A stretch of 64,000 bases of DNA from an uncultured Clostridia bacterium (lineage in GTDB: Bacteria; Bacillota; Clostridia; Christensenellales; Aristaeellaceae): positions 50,393 through 114,392 of the forward strand of contig CAKUCW010000004.1 of NCBI GenBank assembly GCA_934643825.1, read 5' to 3'. Of the stretch, positions 15,917-23,703 are shown in pieces. The position numbers were made by a program, and so were the translations under genes. The notes below the pieces were generated by a model, which worked only from the letters and a program-made list of their open reading frames with translations, was not told the origin of the DNA and did not search any database. Numbering within the stretch: position 1 is the stretch's first letter; every line of letters begins with the position of its first letter.

Positions 15917-16954
15917 TCAAAAACACTTTTCTTTCCGTTCTTTTTTGCAGCGTTCGATATTGCCGCAGCGATAGCACAGTTCGTTATCACAGATACCGTC
16001 ATTTTCAAAATAGGACAGGATATTGCCGACCGTTGTTTCTGCGATGTTGTTCAGTGCTTCCTCCGTCAGGAACGCTTGATGGGAGGTGACGATCACATTG
16101 GGCATGGAGAGCAGGCGGGAAAGCAGTTCGTCGTTCAGAATGTGGCCGGATCGGTCTTCAAAGAAGATATCCGCTTCTTCTTCGTACACATCCAGGCAGG
16201 CCGCGCCGATCTTTCGGGCCTTGATGCCTTCCAGCAGCGCTTCGGCATCGATCAGGCCGCCCCGGGAGGTGTTCACGATCACCACGCCTTTTTTCATCTT
16301 TTCGATGGCAGCAGCATTGATCATGTGCCATGTCTCATCGGTCAGCGGGCAGTGGAGGGAGATCACATCGCTGCGGGCGAACAGCTCGTCCAGCGTCACA
16401 TATTCGATACCGCTGTCCGGCGCAGGAAAGCGGTCATAGGCAATGACCTTCATGCCAAAACCCCGGCAAATATCGATGAAGATCCTGCCGATTTTGCCGG
16501 TGCCGATCACGCCCACGGTTTTCCCGTGAAAATCAAAGCCCGTCAGCCCATTCAGGGAAAAGTTGAATTCCCGCGTACGGTTGTAGGCTTTATGGATACG
16601 CCGCACGGAGGTCAGCAGCAGGGCGATAGCATGCTCGGCAACAGCATATGGAGAATAAGCCGGGACATGCACCACGTGGATTTTTCCGAAAGCGGCCTGC
16701 ACGTCCACGTTGTTGTATCCGGCTGAACGCAGAGAAATGAGCTTCACGCCCATGGCATACAGCTTGTCAATGACCGCCGCGTTCACCGTGTCATTGACGA
16801 ATACGCAAACTGCATCGCAACCCCGGGCCAATTCAACCGTATCCTCGTTCAGTTTTGTTTCCAGAAATCTGAACTGCATATCGTGTTCACTGCCATAGTG
16901 TTCAAAGGACGGTTTGTCATAAGCCTTGGCATCAAAGAAAGCAACCTTGATCAT
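15917..16954 (-). CDS. NAD-dependent D-2-hydroxyacid dehydrogenase (D-lactate dehydrogenase-like)
   Basis: A 345-residue cytoplasmic dehydrogenase that would reduce pyruvate or another 2-oxoacid with NADH. It has the Rossmann motif VGVIGTGKIGR (about 146-156) and the catalytic set of the family: Arg in NTSRGGLIDAE, Glu in LDVYEEEAD and His in TSHQAFLT. Length and motifs fit LdhA-type D-lactate dehydrogenases. An odd feature is the short Cys-rich tail CYRCGNIERCKKERKEKCF. The ATG at 16954 has GGGAGG 8 nt upstream. It is the last gene of the minus-strand ferredoxin, DUF2249, DUF1858, bicupin operon, so it may dispose of electrons when the Crp/Fnr regulator is active (inference). Confidence 0.88.
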   Translation of the reverse strand: MIKVAFFDAKAYDKPSFEHYGSEHDMQFRFLETKLNEDTVELARGCDAVCVFVNDTVNAAVIDKLYAMGVKLISLRSAGYNNVDVQAAFGKIHVVHVPAYSPYAVAEHAIALLLTSVRRIHKAYNRTREFNFSLNGLTGFDFHGKTVGVIGTGKIGRIFIDICRGFGMKVIAYDRFPAPDSGIEYVTLDELFARSDVISLHCPLTDETWHMINAAAIEKMKKGVVIVNTSRGGLIDAEALLEGIKARKIGAACLDVYEEEADIFFEDRSGHILNDELLSRLLSMPNVIVTSHQAFLTEEALNNIAETTVGNILSYFENDGICDNELCYRCGNIERCKKERKEKCF

Positions 16955-16992
16955 TTTCCTGCCTCCCAAAGAAATGATGAAGCTACACTGGT

Positions 16993-17646
16993 TTATTCCA
17001 ACGTCAGCAGCAAGGCCATCTTAAAGCGCTTCGTTGCCTTCACGGAATGAAGTCCGGCCTTGGCAAAGTGGAAGTTTTCACCAGCCTTGATGGGATGATC
17101 TTTTCCTTCATATTCGATGACGCCCTCGCCGTCCAAAGCGAAGATCAGTGCCTCTCCGGGAGCGGCATGCTCGGACAAACCGGTGCCTTCGTCAAAGGCC
17201 ATCACAACGAATTTCATTTTGTCATGATGAACCACGTCCATATTGACGATCTTGCCTTCCGCGTAGGGAACAAGCTCAGCCAGTCTGAATACTTCACCTG
17301 CTTTGATTGCTTCGTTCATGATATCGCTCCTCCTGATTTCAATTTCTGTATAGACTGCGCCGGTATCGGTTTTCATCCCGATAGGTATATCCGTTGATGT
17401 TAAAACACTGTCTCCGGCGTGTAGCACTTTTCGATATCCGTTTGTTCCGTAAACCTCCAGGCTTCCCTCTGCTACGATCAGCAACTTATGATAGGGAAAT
17501 ATTTCAGCGCTGATGTCAGTATTTTTCGCGAGGGAAAAGTAGATGATCCCGTTTTCTCCGCCGTGAACTTCCTTGGAAATTGTACAGCCCGGCACAGGCA
17601 TATTATCCTTCGCAATGGAGAAAACCTCTCCGGCTTTTTCTTCCAT
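16993..17646 (-). CDS. Two-domain cupin protein
   Basis: A 217-residue bicupin. The first barrel (about 15-105) has FPYHKLLIVAEGSLEVYG and LHAGDSVLTSTDIP. The second (about 115-215) has GLSEHAAPGEALIFALDGEG and IKAGENFHFAKAGLHSV, which holds the usual cupin metal-ligand positions (His, Glu, His). The first barrel is poorer in metal ligands. No reaction can be assigned; small cupins often bind metals and shield or sense small ligands. It lies between the DUF1858 and dehydrogenase genes (12 and 38 bp gaps). The ribosome site is weak (aaggcggtg). Confidence 0.85.
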   Translation of the reverse strand: MEEKAGEVFSIAKDNMPVPGCTISKEVHGGENGIIYFSLAKNTDISAEIFPYHKLLIVAEGSLEVYGTNGYRKVLHAGDSVLTSTDIPIGMKTDTGAVYTEIEIRRSDIMNEAIKAGEVFRLAELVPYAEGKIVNMDVVHHDKMKFVVMAFDEGTGLSEHAAPGEALIFALDGEGVIEYEGKDHPIKAGENFHFAKAGLHSVKATKRFKMALLLTLE

Positions 17647-17658
17647 TGGATCACCGCC

Positions 17659-17880
17659 TTATGCATGGGAACCAATCAGCTGCTGTAGCTTCCTAATAAG
17701 CGTATCTGCATCCATGCCGGATTTTTTGCTCATTTCGACGATTGCTGCTTTCCCCATCATGATTTTGCCTATGGGTGTATTCAGCATTTTGAATTTTTCA
17801 TTGATCTTTGGCAATTCATCCTTCAGCCAGGGATACTGATTGATCAGATCTAACAGCCTGGTATCTCTCGTGATCTGCAT
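17659..17880 (-). CDS. DUF1858 domain protein
   Basis: A 73-residue protein made almost entirely of a DUF1858 domain, with TRDTRLLDLINQYPWLKDEL followed by FKMLNTPIGKIMM, MSKKSGMDADTLIRKLQ at the C-terminal half. The domain is known from the N-terminus of ScdA/YtfE-like and hybrid-cluster-related proteins linked to nitrosative or redox stress. The ATG at 17880 with GAGGA upstream lies 8 bp after the DUF2249 gene, so it is cotranscribed. The stress role is inferred from family and operon. Confidence 0.85.
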   Translation of the reverse strand: MQITRDTRLLDLINQYPWLKDELPKINEKFKMLNTPIGKIMMGKAAIVEMSKKSGMDADTLIRKLQQLIGSHA

Positions 17881-17888
17881 ATCGTTCC

Positions 17889-18563
17889 TCACACCTTCAC
17901 ATCCGGATTCTTTTCCCCGAACTTTTCCTTGAGCGTTTCGCAGATCTCTCTGCGTTCCTTTCCCTGCTTTTCCATGCTCTTGATGGTCTTGTAGGCGGCG
18001 AACAGCGTGGAGGGCCCGATTTCGCTGCTGAAATAACCGATGCCCTGGTTCCAAGCCAGCAGCTCGAACACATCATCCAATGCAGCGCTGTCGAGACCGT
18101 GGATGTATGCCTTCACCAGCTCCCGGGTCGCCTGGCGCATACGTCCTGCGCCCACAGCGTTGGTCAGGGAGAGCAGCAGCCGGATCTCATAGGGCAGGTG
18201 ACGATGCGCATCATTCCAGGTCAGATCCCAGAAGTTCACCGCGATATTGCCCAGCTTTTCGTCGATCAGCGGCATGTTGGTCAGCGCTGCAGGACGCATG
18301 GGGATGTCTTTTTCTTCCTGCTTCACTTCTTTGCGGTAAAAGTAGGCATGGAATTCCGCTTCGCCCTTCTGCTCGGTGAAATGCTCGAAGCCCAGACCCT
18401 CCATCACCTCGTACAGGGGGATGGGATCAAAGCTCTGCACGATCTCCAGCCCGCTTCCCGCAGGAAGCTGCATGGCCTGCTTTTTCAGGCCCTGAAAGAA
18501 ATTGCCTTGAATGCCGCGCACGTCGATCTGTTTGAAAGCACTGATCTTGTCTTTCCACTCCAT
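17889..18563 (-). CDS. DUF2249 domain protein with a C-terminal carboxymuconolactone decarboxylase-like region
   Basis: A 224-residue protein. Residues 8-80 read as a DUF2249 (TusA-like fold) domain, with IDVRGIQGNFFQGLKKQA and GSGLEIVQSFDPIPLYEVM. The remainder (about 90-215) is helical, with EIRLLLSLTNAVGAGRMRQA and a GIGYFSSEIGPSTLFAAYK segment that recalls AhpD/carboxymuconolactone decarboxylase helices, although I see no CxxC redox motif. GAGGAGG precedes the ATG. It is the second gene of the operon behind the ferredoxin gene, 12 bp away. DUF2249 proteins occur with hemerythrins and hybrid cluster proteins; a redox-stress role is inferred. Confidence 0.8.
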   Translation of the reverse strand: MEWKDKISAFKQIDVRGIQGNFFQGLKKQAMQLPAGSGLEIVQSFDPIPLYEVMEGLGFEHFTEQKGEAEFHAYFYRKEVKQEEKDIPMRPAALTNMPLIDEKLGNIAVNFWDLTWNDAHRHLPYEIRLLLSLTNAVGAGRMRQATRELVKAYIHGLDSAALDDVFELLAWNQGIGYFSSEIGPSTLFAAYKTIKSMEKQGKERREICETLKEKFGEKNPDVKV

Positions 18564-18575
18564 GTTGATGCCTCC

Positions 18576-19292
18576 TCAGTCCAAAATGTTGCCGTCACGG
18601 GAAATGGTGACCACCTGCCAGGGAATGAATTTGCCGCTGGCCTGCAGCGCGTTCTGCGCCGCCCGCTGCAATCCGCCGCAGCAGGGCACTTCCATGCGGA
18701 CGATGGTGACGCTTTTGATGTCGTTATCCCGGATGATGGCCGTCAGCTTTTCTGTGTAATTCACATCGTCCAGCTTGGGGCAGCCGATGATCGTAATCTT
18801 GCCCTGCATGAATTCCTCATGCATGTTGGCATAGGCATAAGCGGTGCAGTCGGCGGCGATGAGCAGCTTTGCGCCGTCAAAGAAGGGGGCCTGGGTCGGC
18901 ACCAGCTTAATCTGGCAGGGCCATTGGGCTAGGCGGGAAACAGGCTTGCCCATGCTCACGGGAGCGTTCTCCGCTTCGTTCTGCTTGAACTGCATCATCC
19001 GGGAACCGGGACATCCGCCTGCGGGGTGTTCATGCTTCATTTCGCTCATTTTCCTGGCCTCCTGTGCTTTCTTGACCGCCGCTTCGTCGTATTCCGGCGC
19101 TTCTCTCTCTTCAAAGGTAATGGCTTCTGTTGGACAGTTCGGTAAGCAGTCGCCGAAGCCGTCGCAGAAGTTTTCCCTGACCAGCTTGGCCTTACCGTCC
19201 ACGATATCAATGGCTCCTTCGTGGCAGGCAGCTGCGCACAGCCCACAGCCGTTGCACTTTTCCTCGTCAATGTGAATGATTTTCCGGATCAT
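18576..19292 (-). CDS. 4Fe-4S ferredoxin-type iron-sulfur protein
   Basis: A 238-residue protein. A complete 4Fe-4S motif CNGCGLCAAAC lies at residues 12-22. A second motif, CDGFGDCLPNCP (about 43-54), has Phe where the second Cys of CxxCxxCxxxCP would be, so cluster 2 is either three-Cys or lost; I recall this pattern as typical of the family. A loop with PAGGCPGSRMM links to a C-terminal domain with CTAYAY, GCPKLD and VPCCGGLQ, whose cysteines could bind another cluster. AAGGAGG precedes the ATG at 19292. It is the first gene of the five-gene minus-strand operon, with the promoter shared with the divergent Crp/Fnr gene. Confidence 0.88.
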   Translation of the reverse strand: MIRKIIHIDEEKCNGCGLCAAACHEGAIDIVDGKAKLVRENFCDGFGDCLPNCPTEAITFEEREAPEYDEAAVKKAQEARKMSEMKHEHPAGGCPGSRMMQFKQNEAENAPVSMGKPVSRLAQWPCQIKLVPTQAPFFDGAKLLIAADCTAYAYANMHEEFMQGKITIIGCPKLDDVNYTEKLTAIIRDNDIKSVTIVRMEVPCCGGLQRAAQNALQASGKFIPWQVVTISRDGNILD

Positions 19293-19321
19293 GAGAAGTA
19301 CCTCCTTGCGTTTATGACTGT

Positions 19322-19365
19322 ATTGTAGTATGATTGATGTTGAATGTATGTGGTTGTAACCACAT
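19322..19365 (-). promoter_or_regulatory. Crp/Fnr-type operator at -41.5 of the ferredoxin operon promoter
   Basis: A perfect 18-bp palindrome ATGTGGTTGTAACCACAT (19348-19365) is centred about 41.5 bp upstream of the start site predicted from the minus-strand -10 box TACAAT (revcomp at 19322-19327). There is no good -35 box, which is what a class II Crp/Fnr activated promoter looks like. The palindrome also lies just upstream of the divergent Crp/Fnr gene. Confidence 0.7.
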
Positions 19366-19390
19366 TTCAAAAAAGATTGGAGAAATGCAG

Positions 19391-20056
19391 ATGGATACGC
19401 GGCAGCTTCAACAGTCCATGCTTTTCCGTGGGATGACAGAACTCGAAATCACCAAGGCTCTGCAGGTGCTGGAAGCGCATGAGAAGAGCTTTCAAAAAGG
19501 TGAAACGCTCCTGATCGCGGGTACGATCACGGAGCGGATGGGGCTTGTCCTTGAGGGCAGTGTAACGATTGAAAGCAATGACGCCTGGGGCAACCGCACG
19601 ATCATCAGTCACGTCGGACAGGGTCAGGTATTCGCGGAGACCTACGCGCTGCTGGAAAATGAACCCATGCTGGTGGACGTGACGGCCAGCGAAGACTGCC
19701 GGGTTTTCTTCCTCCGCAGCGGCAGAATTCAAAGCCTGAAAAACAGCCTGGAACCCTGGGCGCTAAAGTACATCACGAACCTCCTGACGATCTCCATGCA
19801 TAAGAACCTAATCCTTTCAGGGCGGAGCTTCCATACCGCGCCAAAGACCATCCGAGGCCGGGTGATGGCCTATCTCAATTCGGTGTCCCTGCAGAAGCAC
19901 AGCCGAGAATTCGACATACCTTTTGACCGTCAGCAATTGGCGGATTATCTGAACCTGGAGCGCAGCGCTTTATCAAAGGAGCTCGGAAAGATGCAGAAAG
20001 ACAAACTGATTTTCTGTAAAAAGAATCATTTTCTTATTCGGCAAACGGATTCGTAG
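19391..20056 (+). CDS. Crp/Fnr-family transcriptional regulator
   Basis: A 221-residue regulator with an N-terminal cyclic-nucleotide-binding fold (about 10-125: FQKGETLLIAGTITERMGLVL, VFAETYALLENEPMLVDVTA), a long dimer helix, and a C-terminal winged helix with the recognition motif DRQQLADYLNLERSALSKEL (about 176-195). There is no N-terminal Cys cluster, so it is not a classic oxygen-sensing FNR; ligand unknown, possibly heme or a small effector as in HcpR-like proteins. GGAG lies 8 nt before the ATG at 19391, preferred over ATGs at 19334 and 19385. It is divergent from the ferredoxin operon and probably controls it through the palindrome between them. Confidence 0.93.
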   Translation: MDTRQLQQSMLFRGMTELEITKALQVLEAHEKSFQKGETLLIAGTITERMGLVLEGSVTIESNDAWGNRTIISHVGQGQVFAETYALLENEPMLVDVTASEDCRVFFLRSGRIQSLKNSLEPWALKYITNLLTISMHKNLILSGRSFHTAPKTIRGRVMAYLNSVSLQKHSREFDIPFDRQQLADYLNLERSALSKELGKMQKDKLIFCKKNHFLIRQTDS

Positions 20057-20318
20057 CTTTGACAATGGTAGCAGAGATAAACAGACACACTGGTTATTCG
20101 GATCGTGATCATTGCTTCGTAGTAGTCCTTATATATGACTCAAGAGCCGTTGATGGTGAGGCATCTCCCTGTCGGCGGCCTTTTTTGTTTTTTAGCACTG
20201 TGAAACGATACGGCCTTTGGGCGTAGGAAGGTGAACCACTTAAGCGATTGGAGGTAGACCTTATGTCATCACATGATGACTTTCGCTCAAAAATGAGCTA
20301 AAGTCCGATTTACCGCCG
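20057..20318. other. Gap after the Crp/Fnr gene
   Basis: No gene recognised. It contains a probable terminator (stem gccg...cggc before ccttttttg, about 20142-20190) and a small inverted repeat gtcatca-ca-tgatgac (20265-20280). The right part leads into the recombinase remnant. Confidence 0.45.
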
Positions 20319-20838
20319 ATGATAAGAGAACAGCCGGGTTGGCGCTTCGCCGGCGTTTACGCCGACGAGGCCATAACCGGTACGAAGGATACCAGAGAAG
20401 GATGCGCTTGCCCGCATTGCCGCCTCACATGCTCCTGGAAAGCCTGCCGAGCGCCATGCATTTACGGGCATGATCCTTTGCCCGAATTGCGGCAAGCATT
20501 TCAAGCGGGTGAAGAACCATGGGTTGTCACGCTGGGCATGCCCGACCTTTATACAGGAAGGAAAAGACTTCTGCCACTGCCGGAAAATTCCGGAAGAAGT
20601 CCTGATGAGGATCACTGCGGAGCTGTTCGGCTGGAATGAATTTAACGAGGAGGCATTTAAGGGCGCGGTGGATCGCATTACGGCGATTTATCCCAATCAG
20701 CTGGTGTTTCACCTGAAAGATGGGACAGAACGAACGACAGAATGGCAGTTGGAATCCCGAGCAAAAAGCTGGACGCCGGAGATGAAGGCAAAGGCCGCTG
20801 AGGATGCCAGGAGGAGGGCGTATACGATACCCCCATAA
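20319..20838 (+). pseudogene. Decayed serine recombinase (large resolvase type)
   Basis: Two fragments in different frames. The first (about 20319-20400) reads REQPGWRFAGVYADEAITGT, the segment following the catalytic helix region of large serine recombinases. The second (20470-20838) has a zinc-ribbon CPNCGKHFKRVKNH and a typical recombinase tail with WNEFNEEAFKGAVDRITAI and LVFHLKDGTE. The catalytic serine region, most of the resolvase domain and the middle of the recombinase domain are missing, so it cannot be active. It lies next to the tRNA-Val bounded repeat, consistent with a relic mobile element. Confidence 0.82.
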
Positions 20839-20885
20839 GCATACGGTTTTGGGTCATAAGCATACGATTCCGGAGCATCGTATGC
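20834..20885 (+). repeat. Direct and inverted repeats behind the recombinase remnant
   Basis: cataagcatacg occurs at 20834 and 20855. The second copy opens a perfect 9-bp hairpin GCATACGAT/ATCGTATGC (20860-20885). A further gcgcatacgatgat follows at about 20944. This may be an element end or recombination site of the lost element. Confidence 0.5.
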
Positions 20886-20990
20886 TCATGCCTGTGAGAG
20901 AACGGCTTTTATGCGGAGCAAAAGTGAGAGAAAGCGCGTCATGCGCATACGATGATTTCCCGGAAACGCCGTGAAATCATGGCATAAAAC

Positions 20991-21035
20991 CAAAAAAGTC
21001 ACAACCCCAACTTCGTATCAAAGTTAGGGTTGTGA
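20991..21035 (-). terminator. Intrinsic terminator (minus strand) behind a tRNA remnant
   Basis: Arms 20999-21013 and 21021-21035 (15 bp, one mismatch) with a 7-nt loop, followed on the minus strand by TTTTTTGG. Confidence 0.8.
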
Positions 21036-21065
21036 TGTGGTGCACCCAACAGGACTCGAACCGTT
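21036..21065 (-). pseudogene. 3'-half remnant of a tRNA gene
   Basis: On the minus strand aacggttcgagtcctg, then ttgggtgcacca reads as a T-arm, acceptor 3' strand and CCA, directly before a terminator. The T-stem is mispaired (AACGG against CCTGT) and no 5' half with the matching acceptor GCACCCA is present. Confidence 0.6.
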
Positions 21066-21110
21066 CAAATTCGCCTGAATCCCGCACAGCGGGCGGCGAC
21101 TTTGAACCTC

Positions 21111-21196
21111 CATCGGTGTGAACGATGAAGAAGCGGGGAAAAAGAAAAAAGCCCGGCAAACAACTTACCGAGCTTAGACATGGTGGTCGCAACAGG
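21111..21196 (-). repeat. Direct repeat B: tRNA-Val 3' end and its terminator
   Basis: This is the counterpart of 14992-15076. It spans the last 16 nt of the intact tRNA-Val and its downstream terminator (cggtaag-ttg-tttgccg on the minus strand with a T-rich tail), ending at catcggtgtgaacgatg. Confidence 0.65.
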
Positions 21197-21256
21197 ACTC
21201 GAACCTGTGACCCCATCGATGTGAACGATGTGCTCTACCGACTGAGCCATGCGACC
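21181..21256 (-). tRNA. tRNA-Val (anticodon CAC)
   Basis: A complete 76-nt cloverleaf on the minus strand: acceptor GGTCGCA/TGCGACC, D-stem GCTC/GAGC, anticodon stem CATCG/CGATG with loop TTCACAT (anticodon CAC, reading GUG), T-arm ACAGG-TTCGAGT-CCTGT, discriminator A and an encoded CCA (21181-21183). Confidence 0.96.
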
Positions 21257-21359
21257 ATATCTGAGAACAAAAGGAATTATAGCATGGAAGAGGGGAAAAT
21301 GTCAACCCCTAAATTTCATGTTTTTTCGGGCGGGGATGCCGTGCGGCGGCTTTCCTGTC

Positions 21360-21388
21360 TTTCTTTATGGTGTGTTTTGTGGTATAAT
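21360..21388 (+). promoter_or_regulatory. Promoter of exopolysaccharide operon 1
   Basis: An extended -10, TG-G-TATAAT (21380-21388), with a weak -35 TTTCTT (21360-21365) 17 bp upstream. It lies 45 bp before the first glycosyltransferase start. Confidence 0.6.
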
Positions 21389-21432
21389 AAAGTGATTCAC
21401 TGTGATTTATGGTCAGGAAGTTGGAGATAAAC

Positions 21433-22461
21433 ATGCAGCTGCCTTTCATTTCGGTCATTTTACCCGTGCGCAACGAAGAGCGCTTTATTACCGCATGCGT
21501 GGACTCTATTTTTTCGCAGGATTATCCGTCGGAGAAGATGGAGGTCATTTTTGTGGACGGCCGTTCGGAGGATCGTACGGTCGAGCTTTTGCATGGCATG
21601 CAGAAGGTGCATCCGCAGATCGTCGTGCTGGATAATCCCAATCGCACGGTGCCGTATGCGATGAACATCGGCATTGAGGCGAGCCATGCGCCGGTCATTG
21701 TCCGTCTGGATGCGCATGCGGAGTATCCGCCGGATTATATCCGTCTGTCGGTGGAAACGCTGCTGACGAAGGAATGCGACAACGCGGGCGGCGTGTTTGA
21801 AACGCATGGACGCGGCTTCATGGGCGAGGCGATTGCCGAAATGCTCAAGACGCCGCTGGGTGTGGGCAACGCGACCTATCGCCTGACGACGGAGGACGGC
21901 TATGTCGATACCGTGCCGTTCGGATGCTTCAAGCGCGAACTGTTTGACCGCATCGGCGGATTTGATGAGCGCATGACCCGCAATCAGGATAACGAGCTGA
22001 ATTTCCGCATCCGCAAAAACGGCGGCAAGATCTACCTCAACCATAAGATTCGCGTGCAGTATTATTGCCGCGACACGATGCGCGGCATCATGAAAATGGG
22101 CTATATGAACGGCAAATGGAACGTCATCACGATGACGCTTGTTCCCGGCTCGATGGGCATCCGCCATTTCGTGCCGCTGGCGTTTGTGCTTTCGACCATT
22201 TTGCTCGTTTTGCTGACGCTCATCACGCGCAGCATGCTCTTCGGCGGGCTGCTTGCGCTGGAATGGGGCGCATATCTGCTGCTGGATTTCTTCTATTCCT
22301 ACACGATTGCCAAGGAAAAGGGCTGGAAATTCTTTCCGGTTGAGGTCATCCTCTATCCGGCGTTCCACTTTGCCTATGGATTCGGTTCGCTCAGCGGCAT
22401 TCTTGCGCTGCCGGGCTTTATCCGCAAGGAAAAGGAGAAAAAGGCGGGTGGCAGATCGTGA
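21433..22461 (+). CDS. Family 2 glycosyltransferase with C-terminal membrane helices (ExoA-like)
   Basis: A 342-residue inverting glycosyltransferase that would extend a lipid-linked sugar at the cytoplasmic membrane face. The GT-A domain (about 5-235) begins ISVILPVRNEERFITACVDS and has the acidic motifs VDGRSEDRT and RLDAHAEY in place of a classic DxD, plus GGFDERMTRNQDNELNFRI. Three membrane helices follow (about 245-335). This layout is that of succinoglycan ExoA-type enzymes. GGAG is 7 nt before the ATG at 21433, preferred over one at 21409. It is the first gene of the operon; its TGA overlaps the next GTG. Confidence 0.9.
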   Translation: MQLPFISVILPVRNEERFITACVDSIFSQDYPSEKMEVIFVDGRSEDRTVELLHGMQKVHPQIVVLDNPNRTVPYAMNIGIEASHAPVIVRLDAHAEYPPDYIRLSVETLLTKECDNAGGVFETHGRGFMGEAIAEMLKTPLGVGNATYRLTTEDGYVDTVPFGCFKRELFDRIGGFDERMTRNQDNELNFRIRKNGGKIYLNHKIRVQYYCRDTMRGIMKMGYMNGKWNVITMTLVPGSMGIRHFVPLAFVLSTILLVLLTLITRSMLFGGLLALEWGAYLLLDFFYSYTIAKEKGWKFFPVEVILYPAFHFAYGFGSLSGILALPGFIRKEKEKKAGGRS

Positions 22462-23588
22462 AGATTCTGCACATCTGCTGCAATCTCGCCGGTTCGACGG
22501 TCTTTCCGCAGATGTTTGAATCGCTGGACAAGGCGGCACTCAAACAGATTGTATTCGTTCCGGAGCGGCGAGCAAAGGACATGCACAAAAACGAGCCGAA
22601 GGGCGTTCCGACGATTTATCGGATGACGGTCAAGGCGACGGATATGCTCTTCTTCTTCCGCAAGGCGCAGAGGACGGTTCCGGTCATCCGGCGCGATGTG
22701 GATCTATCCGGCGTGACGCTGATCCACGCGCATACGCTGTTTACGGACGGCTCGATTGCTCGCAGTCTGGCGCAGAAAACGGGCTTGCCCTACATGGTGA
22801 CGCTTCGATACAGCGATATTGCGGCGATATGGAAATATGAGCCGCATCTGCGCCCGATGGCGCGGCGCATTTTAAAAGACGCGAAAAAGGTCGTCTGTCT
22901 GAGCGGCGCGGCAAAGGACGCCGTTTTGGGCTGGGTTAAGGGCGCGGCGCGGGACGAGCTGGCGCGGAAAATGGAAATCATCCCCAACGGCATCGACCCG
23001 GCATGGCTGGATGGAAAGCCCAAGACCGCTCCGCATGAGCCTGTGCGCGTGGGCTTTGCCGGTCTGCTGAACCCGCGCAAGCGTCCGCTGGATGCGATTG
23101 CGGCGGTGCATCGCGCCAATGAAAAGCAGTCGGGGCATTTTATCGCCAGAGTCTGCGGCGACGGCCCGCTCAAGGAAGCTGTATGCGCGGCGATGAAGCC
23201 GGAGGACAGCTATCTGGGGCGCATATCGGGTGTGGATGAGATGAAACGGTTTTATGCGGACTGCGATGTGCTGCTTGTGCCGTCCTCGGCGGAGACATTC
23301 GGCATGGTCTATCTGGAAGCGATGAGTCAGGGCGTTCCGGTGCTGTATACCAAGGGACAGGGCTTTGACGGGCAGTTTCCGAAGGGAGAAGTCGGTTTCT
23401 CGGTTCCCTGCGGCGATACGGCTGCGCAGGCAGACGCGCTTTGCCGCGTGATGGAGGATTATCCCGCACGCTCAGCCCGCTGTGTCGAACGCGCACGGGA
23501 ATATGCGTGGGAACGGATTGCCAGGAAGTGGATGAAAGCATACGGGGAGACGGCTGTGGCTTTAGACCCATCCCCGAAAGGAAACTGA
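22458..23588 (+). CDS. Family 4 glycosyltransferase
   Basis: A 376-residue GT-B retaining glycosyltransferase. The N-terminal half is variable; the C-terminal nucleotide-sugar domain has VRVGFAGLLNPRKRPLDAI, VCGDGPLKEAV and the family E(x7)E region SSAETFGMVYLEAMSQGVPV. It starts at GTG 22458 overlapping the preceding stop codon (GTGA), so it is translationally coupled. The sugar donor is unknown. It works with the other glycosyltransferases of this operon on one exopolysaccharide repeat unit (inference). Confidence 0.93.
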   Translation: MKILHICCNLAGSTVFPQMFESLDKAALKQIVFVPERRAKDMHKNEPKGVPTIYRMTVKATDMLFFFRKAQRTVPVIRRDVDLSGVTLIHAHTLFTDGSIARSLAQKTGLPYMVTLRYSDIAAIWKYEPHLRPMARRILKDAKKVVCLSGAAKDAVLGWVKGAARDELARKMEIIPNGIDPAWLDGKPKTAPHEPVRVGFAGLLNPRKRPLDAIAAVHRANEKQSGHFIARVCGDGPLKEAVCAAMKPEDSYLGRISGVDEMKRFYADCDVLLVPSSAETFGMVYLEAMSQGVPVLYTKGQGFDGQFPKGEVGFSVPCGDTAAQADALCRVMEDYPARSARCVERAREYAWERIARKWMKAYGETAVALDPSPKGN

Positions 23589-23703
23589 AAGAGCCTCTGT
23601 TTCCCGCAAAGCGATTGATGAAAACGGAAGATTCAAAAAACTCAGTTTTTGCAAAATGGCGGACGGAGTTCCAAGCGTTTTCTTTTGAAGGGAGGTGCCC
23701 GGC

